Below are positions 22,301 to 32,951 of a DNA stretch of 64,000 nt, piece after piece. Numbering within the stretch: the stretch's first letter is position 1; each line of letters opens with the position of its first letter. The stretch covers positions 34,067,503 to 34,131,502 of the forward strand of contig OZ012699.1 in the NCBI GenBank assembly GCA_963942565.1. Reading direction: 5' to 3'. A program made the translations under genes and the position numbers. The notes under the pieces were generated by a model, which was not told where the DNA came from, did not search any database, and saw only the letters and a list, made by a program, of their open reading frames with translations. The DNA is from Maea johnstoni. Lineage: Eukaryota > Annelida > Polychaeta > Spionida > Magelonidae.

Positions 22301-25298
22301 ATTGAGATCATATTTGGGGTGGCGCAGACATTGACTTGGTAGTGAGGGGGGGGTAGGGGCATGAGCCAGTCACCCGTTTTCGACTTTGTATAACATCTTA
22401 AAGGCTCTAAGTATAAAAATCTAAATGGTTTCTGACACTTTTCACAATGTGGGAGTAATGATAGACCCTAAGAGAAGAAAATCCAGTTGTTGTTTTCCTG
22501 GCGCAGACGCTCGGGGGTGGGGCAGAGGGGCGGGAAGGGGCGGGAAATGTACAATTTTAGCCCACTTCCATGCATTTTCATGATTTTCTAGCAAAAATAA
22601 AGCGGTGCAGTGAAGTATGGTTAGTAATAATCTCTTTCAATAGGTTTATCGGATTTATTCCAGTCATATTTGGGGTGGCGCAGAGCTTCGCGGGTGGGGC
22701 AGAGGGGGGTAGGGGCTGGAAATACCCAAATTTAAGCCATTTCCTAGCATTTTCATGATTTCCTACCAAATATCAAGTAGTGCAGTGAAGTATTTTTAGA
22801 AATAAACTCTTCTAATAGGTATACCTGATTGATTGAGATCATATTTGGGGTGGCGCAGACATTGACTTGGTAGTGAGGGGGGGGTAGGGGCATGAGCCAG
22901 TCACCCGTTTTCGACTTTGTATAACATCTTAAAGGCTCTAAGTATAAAAATCTAAATGGTTTCTGACACTTTTCACAATGTGGGAGTAATGATAGACCCT
23001 AAGAGAAGAAAATCCAGTTGTTGTTTTCCTGGCGCAGACGCTCGGGGGTGGGGCAGAGGGGCGGGAAGGGGCGGGAAATGTACAATTTTAGCCCACTTCC
23101 ATGCATTTTCATGATTTTCTAGCAAAAATAAAGCGGTGCAGTAAAGTATGTTTAGTAATAATCTCTTTCAATAGGTTTATCGGATTTATTCAAGTCATAT
23201 TTGGGGTGGCGCAGAGCTTCGCGGGTGGGGCAGAAGGGGGTAGGGGCGGGAAATATCCAAATTTAAGCCATTTCCTAGCATTTTCATGATTACCTACCAC
23301 ATATCAAGTAGTGCAGTGAAGTATTTTTAGAAATAAACTCTTCTAATAGGTATACCTGATTGATTGAGATCATATTTGGGGTGGCGCAGACATTGACTTG
23401 GTAGTGAGGGGGGGTAGGGGCATTAGCCACACCCGTTTTCGACTTTGTATAATATCTTAAAGGCTCTAAGTATAAAAATCTAAATGGTTTCTGACACTTT
23501 TCACAATGTGGGAGTAATGATAGACCCTAAGAGAATAAAATCCAGTTGTTGTTTTCCTGGCGCAGACGCTCGGGGGTGGGGCAGAGGGGGGGTAGGGGCG
23601 GGAAATGTACAATTTTAGCCCACATCCTTGCATTTTCATGATTTTCTAGCAAAAATAAAGCTGTGCAGTAAAGTATGTTTAGTAATAATCTCTTTCAATA
23701 GGTTTATCAGATTCATTCAAGTCATATTTGGGGTGGCGCAGAGCTTCGCGGGTGGGGCAGAGGGGGGTAGGGGCGGAAAATATCCAAATTTAAGCCATTT
23801 CCTAGCATTTTCATGATTACCTACCAAATATTTAGTAGTGCAGTGAAGTATTTTTAGAAATAAACTCTTCTAATAGGTATACCTGATTGATTGAGATCAT
23901 ATTTGGGGTGGCGCAGACATTGACTTGGTAGTGAGGGGGGGGGTAGGGGCATGAGCCAGTCACCCGTTTTCGACTTTGTATAACATCTTAAAGGCTCTAA
24001 GTATAAAAATCTAAATGGTTTCTGACACTTTTCACAATGTGGGAGTAATGATAGACCCTAAGAGAAGAAAATCCAGTTGTTATTTTCCTGGCGCAGACGC
24101 TCGGGGGTGGGGCAGAGGGGGGGGAATGGGCGGGAAATGTACAATTTTAGCCCACTTCCATGCATTTTCATGATTTTCTAGCAAAAATAAAGCGGTGCAG
24201 TAAAGTATGTTTAGTAATAATCTCTTTCAATAGGTTTATCGGATTCATTCAAGTCATATTTGGGGTGGCGCAGAGCTTCGCGGGTGGGGCAGAGGGGGGT
24301 AGGGGCAGGAAATATCCAAATTTAAGCCATTTCCTAGCATTTTCATGATTACCTACCAAATATCAAGTAGTGCAGTGAAGTATTTTTAGAAATAAACTCT
24401 TCTAATAGGTATACCTGATTGATTGAGATCATATTTGGGGTGGCGCAGACATTGACTTGGTAGTGAGGGGGGTAGGGGCATGAGCCACACCAGTTTTCGA
24501 CTTTGTATAACATCTTAAAGGCTCTAAGCATAAAAATCTAAATGGTTTCTGACACTTTTCACAATGTGGGAGTAATGATAGACCCTAAGAGAAGAAAATC
24601 CAGTTGTTGTTTTCCTGGCGCAGACGCTCGGGGGTGGGGCAGAGGGCGGTTAGGGGCGGGAAATGTACAATTTTAGCCCACTTCCATGCATTTTCATGAT
24701 TTTCTAGCAAAAATAAAGCGGTGCAGTTAAGTATGTTTAGTAATAATCTCTTTTAATAGGTTTATCGGATTTATTCAAGTCATATTTTGGGGTGGCGCAG
24801 AGCTTCGCGGGTGGGGCAGTCGGGGGTAAGGGCGGGAAATATCCAAATTCATGCCATTTCCTAGCATTTTCATGATTTCCTACCAAATATCAAGTAGTGC
24901 AGTGAAGTATTTTTAGAAATAAACTCTTCTAATAGGTATACCTGATTGATTGAGATCATATTTGGGGTGGCGCAGACATTGACTTGGTAGTGAGGGGGGA
25001 TAGGGGCATGAGCCACACCAGTTTTCGACTTTGTATAACATCTTAAAGGCTCTAAGTATAAAAATCTAAATGGTTTCTGACACTTTTCACAATGTGGGAG
25101 TAATGATAGACCCTAAGAGAAGAAAATCCAGTTGTTGTTTTCCTGGTGCAGACGTTCGGGGGTGGGGCAGAGGGCGGGTGGGGGCGTGAAATGTACAATT
25201 TTAGGCCACCTCCTTGCATTTTCATGATTTTCTAGAAAAAATAAAGCGGTGCAGTGAAGTATGTTTAGTAATAACCTCTTCCAATAGGTTTATCAGAG
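16301..25298 (+). repeat. Left-arm satellite array, part 2
   Basis: Continuation of the ~527-bp trimeric units after the BEL element. 16.3-21.3 kb largely repeats the variant order seen at 6.8-9.5 kb, including the unit lacking an A block (near 17,465), units with TTTGGGTCGG in the A/B junction (18.9, 19.4, 20.5 kb), and B-deleted units (19.97 and 21.0 kb). From ~22.4 kb inward the C block reads CAATGTGGGAG, as in the right arm. Units near 24.7-25.3 kb are more diverged. Confidence 0.9.
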
Positions 25299-25652
25299 CA
25301 GGGCTCAACATTAAGAAAAAAATTCATAAGCCCAGCAAGGCTGGTTACCGAAACTTTTACTAGCCCTGAAATATTTTTGCTAGCCCTGATATTAATGACA
25401 ACTCTTTTCAAATAGTGACCTCTGCTGATATCATAGCCTCTGTTGATAACAAGAAAAGAATACAGTGTAATGTGGTAAATTGAGGTAAATTATCATCCAG
25501 GTATCCAGAGCCAGAGGTGGGCTTCATAATTTTTAAGTGCCTATATTCTAATTCTATCTAGCCCCTCAGGGCTACTCACAGGTAGAATTTACTAGCCCTG
25601 ACATTCAATAACTAGCCCGGGGCTACGGGGCTAGCCTTAACGTTGAGCCCTG
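25299..25652. mobile_element. hAT-like MITE (354 bp) inside the satellite
   Basis: Ends CAGGGCTCAACATTAAG and, reversed, CAGGGCTCAACGTTAAG form a 17-bp TIR with one mismatch. A CAGAG direct repeat flanks it (25,294-25,298; 25,653-25,657). The uninterrupted sequence TTTATCAGAGTTATT survives in the next unit at ~26,172, proving the empty site. CTAGCCC motifs recur inside. The CAGGG terminus is hAT-like, but the TSD is 5 bp rather than the usual 8, so the subgroup is uncertain. Confidence 0.8.
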
Positions 25653-26210
25653 CAGAGTTATTAAAATCATATTTGGGGTGGCGCAGACCTTCGGGGGTGG
25701 GGCAGAGGGGTAGGAGCGGGAAATATCCAAATTTAAGCCATTTCCTAGAATTTTTATGATTTTCTACCAAATATCAAGTGGTGCAGTGAAGTTTCTTTAG
25801 TAATCAACTGTTTCAATAGGTATACCTGATTGATTAAAACCATATTTGGGTTGGCGCAGACATTGACTTGGTAGTTAGGGGGGGTAGGGGTATGAGCCAC
25901 ACCAGTTTCAGTCTATGTATAACATCTTAAAGACTCTAAATATAAAAATCAAAATGGTTTCTAACACTTTTCACAATGTGGGAGTAATGATAGACCCTAA
26001 GAGAAGAAAATCCAGTTGTTGTTTTCCTGGCGCAGACGTTCGGGGGTGGGGCAGAGGGGGGGTGGGGGCGTGAAATGTACAATTTTAGGCCACCTCCTTG
26101 CATTTTCATGATTTTATAGAAAAAATTAAGCGGTGCAGTGAAGTATTTTTAGTAACAATATCTTTCAATAGATTTATCAGAGTTATTAAAATCATATTTG
26201 GGGTGGCGCA
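25653..26210 (+). repeat. Left-arm satellite array, innermost diverged units
   Basis: Remainder of the unit split by the hAT-like MITE and the last plus-oriented unit. They carry more substitutions than outer units (for example 'gggttggcgcag' and 'aagactctaaatataaaaatcaaaatgg'), as expected for old array-edge copies. The plus orientation ends at 'ggggtggcgcag'. Confidence 0.85.
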
Positions 26211-26217
26211 GGCTGAT
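26211..26217. other. Centre of the giant inverted repeat
   Basis: Between 'ggggtggcgcag' (end of a plus-strand B/C junction) and 'gagcctttaagatgtt' (middle of an inverted C block) there are only a few bases. The two arms meet in different registers of the unit, so the centre is not a perfect palindrome, but there is no unique loop. Confidence 0.75.
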
Positions 26218-29200
26218 GAGCCTTTAAGATGTTATACAAAGTCAAATGGGTGTGGCTCATGCCCCTACCCCCACCCCTCACTACCAAGTCAATGTCTGCG
26301 CCACCCCAAAATGATCTCAATCAATCAGGTATACCTATTAGAAGAGTTTATTTCTAAAAATACTTCACTGCACTACTTGATATTTGGTAGGAAATCATGA
26401 AAATGCTAGGAAATGGCTTAAATTTGGATATTTCATGCCCCTACCACCCTCTGCCCCACCCGCGAAGCTCGGCGCCACCCCAAATATGACTTGAATAAAT
26501 CCGCCCCTACCCCCTCTCTGCCCCACCCCCGAGCGTCTGCGCCAGGAAAACAACAACTGGATTTTCTTCTCTTAGGGTCTATCATTACTCCCACATTGTG
26601 AAAAGTGTCAGAAACCATTTAGATTTTTATACTTAGAGCCTTTAAGATGTTATACAAAGTCGAAAACGGGTGTGGCTCATGCCCCTACCCACCCTCATTA
26701 CCAAGTCACTGTCTGCGCCACCCCAAATATGATCTCAATCAATCAGGTATACCTATTAGAAGAGTTTATTTCTAAAAATACTTCACTGCACTACTTGATA
26801 TTTGGTAGGAAATCATGAAAATCCTAGGAAATGGCTTAAATTTGGATATTTCCCGCCCCTACCCCCTTCTGCCCCACCCGCGAAGCTCTGCGCCACCCCA
26901 AATATGACTTGAATAAATCCGATAAACCTATTGAAAGAGATTATTACTAAACATACTTTACTGCACCGCTTTATTTTTGCTAGAAAATCATGAAAATGCA
27001 TGGAAGTGGGCTAAAATTGTACATTTCCCGCCCCTTCCCCCCCCTCTGCCCCACCCCCGAGCGTCTGCGCCAGGAAAACAACAACTGGATTTTCTTCTCT
27101 TAGGGTCTATCATTACTCCCACATTGTGAAAAGTGTCAGAAACCATTTAGATTTTTATACTTAGAGCCTTTAAGATGTTATACAAAGTCGAAAACGGGTG
27201 TGGCTCATGCCCCTATAACCCCCCCCCCCCCCCCCCCCCTCACTACCAAGTCAATGTCTGCGCCACCCCAAATATGATCTCAATCAATCAGGTATACCTA
27301 TTAGAAGAGTTTATTTCTAAAAATACTTCACTGCACTACTTGATATTTGGTAGGAAATCATGAAAGTGCTAGGAAATGGCTTAAATTTGGATATTTCCCG
27401 CACCTACCCCCCTCTGCCCCACCCGCGAAGCTCTGCGCCACCCCAAATATGACTTGAATAAATCCGATAAACCTATTGAAAGAGATTATTACTAAACATA
27501 CTTCACTGCACAGCTTTATTTTTGCTAGAAAATCATGAAAATGCAAGGAAGTGGGCTAAAATTGTACATTTCCCGCCCCTTCCCCCCCTCTGCCCCACCC
27601 CCGAGCGTCTGCGCCAGGAAAACAACAACTGGATTTTCTTCTCTTAGGGTCTATCATTACTCCCACATTGTGAAAAGTGTCAGAAACCATTTAGATTTTT
27701 ATACTTAGAGCCTTTAAGATGTTATACAAAGTCGAAAACAGGTGAGGCTCATGCCCCTACCCCCCCTCACTACCAAGTCAATGTCTGCGCCACCCCAAAT
27801 ATGATCTCAATCAATCAGGTATACCTATTAGAAGAGTTTATTTCTAAAAATACTTCACTGCACTACTTGATATTTGGTAGGTAATCATGAAAATGCTAGG
27901 AAATTGCTTAAATTTGGATATTTCCCGCCCCTACCCCCCTCTGCCCCACCTGCGAAGCTCTGCGCCACCCCAAATATGACTTGAATGAATCCGATAAACC
28001 TATTGAAAGAGATTATTACTAAACATACTTCACTGCACCGCTTTATTTTTGCTAGAAAATCATGAAAATGCAAGGAAGTGGGCTAAAATTGTACATTTCC
28101 CGCCCCTATCCCCCCTCTGCCCCACCCCCGAGCGTCTGCGCCAGGAAAACAACAACTGGATTTTCTTCTCTTAGGGTCTATCATTACTCCCACATTGTGA
28201 AAAGTGTCAGAAACCATTTAGATTTTTATACTTAGAGCCTTTAAGATGTTATACAAAGTCGAAAACGGGTGTGGCTCATGCCCCTACCCCCCCTCACTAC
28301 CAAGTCAATGTCTGCGCCACCCCAAATATGATCTCAATCAATCAGGTATACCTATTAGAAGAGTTTATTTCTAAAAATACTTCACTGCACTACTTGATAT
28401 TTGGTAGGTAATCATGAAAATGCTAGGAAATGGCTTAAATTTGGATATTTCCTGCCCCTACCCCCCTCTGCCCCACCCGCGAAGCTCTGCGCCACCCCAA
28501 ATATGACTTGAATGAATCCGATAAACCTATTGAAAGAGATTATTACTAAACATACTTTACTGCACAGCTTTATTTTTGCTAGAAAATCATGAAAATGCAA
28601 GGATGTGGGCTAAAATTGTACATTTCCCGCCCCTACCCCCCCTCTGCCCCACCCCCGAGCGTCTGCGCCAGGAAAACAACAACTGGATTTTCTTCTCTTA
28701 GGGTCTATCATTACTCCCACATTGTGAAAAGTGTCAGAAACCATTTAGATTTTTATACTTAGAGCCTTTAAGATGTTATACAAAGTTGAAAACGGGTGTG
28801 GCTCATGCCCCTACCCCCCCTCACTACCAAGTCAATGTCTGCGCCACCCCAAATATGATCTCAATCAATCAGGTATACCTATTAGAAGAGTTTATTTCTA
28901 AAAATACTTCACTGCACTACTTGATATTTGGTAGGTAATCATGAAAATGCTAGGAAATGGCTTAAATTTGGATATTTCCCGCCCCTACCCCCTTCTGCCC
29001 CACCCTCGAAGCTCTGCGCCACCCCAAATATGACTTGAATAAATCTGATAAACCTATTGAAAGAGATTATTACTAAACATACTTCACTGCACTGCTTTAT
29101 TTTTGCTAGAAAATCATGAAAATGCAAGGAAGTGGGCTAAAATTGTACATTTCCCGCCCCTACCCCCCCTCTGCCCCACCCCCGAGCGTCTGCGCCAGGA

Positions 29201-32142
29201 AAATAACAACTGGATTTTCTTCTCTTAGGGTCTATCATTACTCCCACATTGTGAAAAGTGTCAGAAACCATTTAGATTTTTATACTTAGAGCCTTTAAGA
29301 TGTTATACAAAGTCGAAAACTGGTGTGGCTCATGCCCCTATCCCCCGTCACTACCAAGTCAATGTCTGCGCCACCCCAAATATGATCTCAATCAATCAGG
29401 TATACCTATTAGAAGAGTTTATTTCTAAAAATACTTCACTGCACTACTTGATATTTGGTAGGAAATCATGAAAATGCTAGGAAATGGCATGAATTTGGAT
29501 ATTTCCTGCCCTTACCCCCCACTGCCCCACCCGCGAAGCTCTGCGCCACCCCAAAATATGACTTGAATAAATCCGATAAACCTATTAAAAGAGATTATTA
29601 CTAAACATACTTAACTGCACCGCTTTATTTTGGCTAGAAAATCATGAAAATGCATGGAAGTGGGCTAAAATTGTACATTTCCCGCCCCTAACCCCCCTCT
29701 GCCCCACCCCCGAGCGTCTGCGCCAGGAAAACAACAACTGGATTTTCTTCTCTTATGGTCTATCATTACTCCCACATTGTGAAAAGTGTCAGAAACCATT
29801 TAGATTTTTATACTTAGAGCCTTTAAGATGTTATACAAAGTCGAAAACGGGTGTGGCTCATGCCCCTACCCCCCCTCACTACCAAGTCAATGTCTGCGCC
29901 ACCCCAAATATGATCTCAATCAATCAGGTATACCTATTAGAAGAGTTTATTTCTAAAAATACTTCACTGCACTACTTGATATTTGGTAGGAAATCATGAA
30001 AATGCTAGGAAATGGCTTAAATTTGGATATTTCCCGCCCCTACCACCCTCTGCCCCACCCGCGAAGCTCTGCGCCACCCCAAATATGACTTGAATGAATC
30101 CGATAAACCTATTGAAAGAGATTATTACTAAACATACTTTACTGCACAGCTTTATTTTTGCTAGAAAATCATGAAAATGCAAGGAAGTGGGCTAAAATTG
30201 TACATTTCCCGCCCCTACCCCCCCTCTGCCCCACCCCCGAGCGTCTGCGCCAGGAAAACAACAACTGGATTTTCTTCTCTTAGGGTCTATCATTACTCCC
30301 ACATTGTGAAAAGTGTCAGAAACCATTTAGATTTTTATACTTAGAGCCTTTAAGATGTTATACAAAGTCGAAAACGGGTGTGGCTCATGCCCCTACCCCC
30401 CCTCACTACCAAGTCAATGTCTGCGCCACCCCAAATATGATCTCAATCAATCAGGTATACCTATTAGAAGAGTTTATTTCTAAAAATACTTCACTGCACT
30501 ACTTGATATTTGGTAGGTAATCATGAAAATGCTAGGAAATGGCTTAAATTTGGATATTTCCCGCCCCTACCCCCTTCTGCCCCACCCGCGAAGCTCTGCG
30601 CCACCCCAAATATGACTTGAATAAATCTGATAAACCTATTGAAAGAGATTATTACTAAACATACTTCACTGCACTGCTTTATTTTTGCTAGAAAATCATG
30701 AAAATGCAAGGAAGTGGGCTAAAATTGTACATTTCCCGCCCCTACCCCCCCTCTGCCCCACCCCCGAGCGTCTGCGCCAGGAAAATAACAACTGGATTTT
30801 CTTCTCTTAGGGTCTATCATTACTCCCACATTGTGAAAAGTGTCAGAAACCATTTAGATTTTTATACTTAGAGCCTTTAAGATGTTATACAAAGTCGAAA
30901 ACGGGTGTGGCTTATGCCCCTATCCCCCCTCATTACCAAGTCAATGTCTGCGCCACCCCAAATATGATCTCAATCAATCAGGTATACCTATTAGAAGAGT
31001 TTATTTCTAAAAATACTTCACTGCACTACTTGATATTTGGTAGGAAATCATGAAAATGCTAGGAAATGGCATGAATTTGGATATTTCCCGCCCTTACCCC
31101 CCACTGCCCCACCCGCGAAGCTCTGCGCCACCCCAAAATATGACTTGAATAAATCCGATAAACCTATTAAAAGAGATTATTACTAAACATACTTAACTGC
31201 ACCGCTTTATTTTTGCTAGAAAATCATGAAAATGCATGGAAGTGGGCTAAAATTGTACATTTCCCGCCCCTAACCCCCCTCTGCCCCACCCCCGAGCGTC
31301 TGCGCCAGGAAAACAACAACTGGATTTTCTTCTCTTAGGGTCTATCATTACTCCCACATTGTGAAAAGTGTCAGAAACCATTTAGATTTTTATACTTAGA
31401 GCCTTTAAGATGTTATACAAAGTCGAAAACGGGTGTGGCTCATGCCCCTACCCCCCCTCACTACCAAGTCAATGTCTGCGCCACCCCAAATATGATCTCA
31501 ATCAATCAGGTATACCTATTAGAAGAGTTTATTTCTAAAAATACTTCACTGCACTACTTGATATTTGGTAGGTAATCATGAAAATGCTAGGAAATGGCTT
31601 AAATTTGGATATTTCCCGCCCCTACCCCCTTCTGCCCCACCCGCGAAGCTCTGCGCCACCCCAAATATGACTTGAATAAATCTGATAAACCTATTGAAAG
31701 AGATTATTACTAAACATACTTCACTGCACTGCTTTATTTTTGCTAGAAAATCATGAAAATGCAAGGAAGTGGGCTAAAATTGTACATTTCCCGCCCCTAC
31801 CCCCCCTCTGCCCCACCCCCGAGCGTCTGCGCCAGGAAAATAACAACTGGATTTTCTTCTCTTAGGGTCTATCATTACTCCCACATTGTGAAAAGTGTCA
31901 GAAACCATTTAGATTTTTATACTTAGAGCCTTTAAGATGCTATACAAAGTTGAAAACGGGTGTGGCTCATGCCCCTACCCCCCCTCACTACCAAGTCAAT
32001 GTCTGCGCCAACCCAAATATTATTTAAATCAATAAGCCTTACTTATTGAAAAAGTTTCTATTAAAAAATACTTCACTGCAGTACTTTATCTTTGGTAGGA
32101 ATTCATGAAAATGCAAGGAAACGGCCCAAAATAGTACATTCC
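26218..32142 (-). repeat. Right-arm satellite array (inverted)
   Basis: About eleven ~527-bp units in reverse orientation. All carry the CAATGTGGGAG form of block C (read here as CTCCCACATTG). One unit near 26,503 has an internal deletion, and a C-run of about 26 lies at ~27,211-27,238. The outermost monomer (~32,009-32,140) is strongly diverged, with 'aacccaaatattatttaaat' where inner units read 'accccaaatatgatctcaat'. Confidence 0.9.
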
Positions 32143-32399
32143 CCCCCCCCCCCCCCCTGCCTCTCTGCCCAACCCCCCTCCTCACTTAAATAAAGCATTG
32201 AACTACTAGATAACATGAATGGTGTAGAAATAGCTAAAACCCCTGCTTAAAGCTGTGAAACAATCAAAATGATGTTTATTAAAGTCATTAATCACATGGG
32301 ACCTGCGAATAAGGAGATGGTATGAATAAGGAAATTTACTTATTCAACATTCGAATGTTGAATGTTGAACGTTGAAAAAGGAGCCAACTTCAGCCCGGT
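32143..32399 (-). repeat. Outer TIR domain of the foldback element, right
   Basis: Reverse complement of 4,956-5,211, differing by scattered substitutions and small indels. It begins in a C-run of ~16 and ends CAGCCCGGT. Confidence 0.85.
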
Positions 32400-32408
32400 C
32401 ATTCGCTC
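32400..32408. repeat. Right 9-bp target-site duplication CATTCGCTC
   Basis: Direct copy of 4,947-4,955, abutting the right terminus of the foldback element. Confidence 0.8.
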
Positions 32409-32951
32409 GCGAGATTTCGTTTTACTGGTTACTGGTTATAGTTGGTCCATACAAAGCGACCTCTATCGGCGGAGTAAGGAGATAGGCCTGACCTTACACA
32501 CAGTCTCTTGAATTGCCGTGCTAGTGGCGCCACCAGTGTTACTTTTCGGAACTAAAATGACCCCCCCCCCCCCCCCTCCTTCTCAAATCCTGGATCCGCC
32601 CCAATTTGGGCTTACTCCGATCTATATATTTATACTGTAAAAAAGCCAAAAATGGTCAGTCTATTCCCAACAAAATAATGGACAATATGATTGACCACCC
32701 TCCTTTATATCATAGAAGAGAAGACAAAAGAACACATTCAAAGATGATTTGATGTTTGACGTAATTCCAATCACAAACACTGGTTCACCGTTGTCTTTAA
32801 TTGTAATATAACAAGTCCATTATCTAAAATAATGATTGGCACCTTTAAAGGTTTCTTGGTACGGTACGATCGATATCGATATTTCCTTAACGATTCGATA
32901 TCTTAACGATATATTTAACGATACTGCCTGCCTCTCAGGGACCTAATTTTT
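32409..32951. other. Unassigned flank with an inverted G-run/'ggatcc' repeat
   Basis: No gene. At ~32,560-32,605 a C-run followed by 'tcaaatcctggatccgcccc' is the inverse of 'ggggcggatccaggattt' plus a G-run at 51,105, so both belong to one dispersed repeat. 32,865-32,935 is rich in CGATATC-like self-complementary motifs. Confidence 0.4.

Larger units (their letters stand above)
4956..32399. mobile_element. Giant foldback-type transposon (satellite-filled inverted repeats)
   Basis: A 27,444-bp structure with inverted termini ACCGGGCTGAAGTTGGCTCC at both ends and a perfect 9-bp TSD. Each arm has a unique outer ~255-bp domain followed by head-to-tail copies of a ~527-bp satellite; the two arms run in opposite orientation and meet near 26,210 with almost no loop. 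Removing the nested BEL/Pao element and the hAT-like MITE leaves about 20.3 kb. The left arm is ~14 kb and the right arm ~6.2 kb, so they are unequal. No transposase is encoded, so it would be non-autonomous. The 9-bp TSD suggests a MULE/foldback relationship; that is inference. An alternative is an inverted satellite block whose ends match by other means, but the precise TSD argues for transposition. Confidence 0.75.

Noticed and set aside
5724-31764. A 62-codon ORF (MHFHDFLAKIK...) conserved in more than 20 copies on alternating strands
   Set aside because: It follows the satellite unit exactly, has an equally long frame on the opposite strand and no domain. Its conservation is explained by array amplification, not by selection on a peptide.
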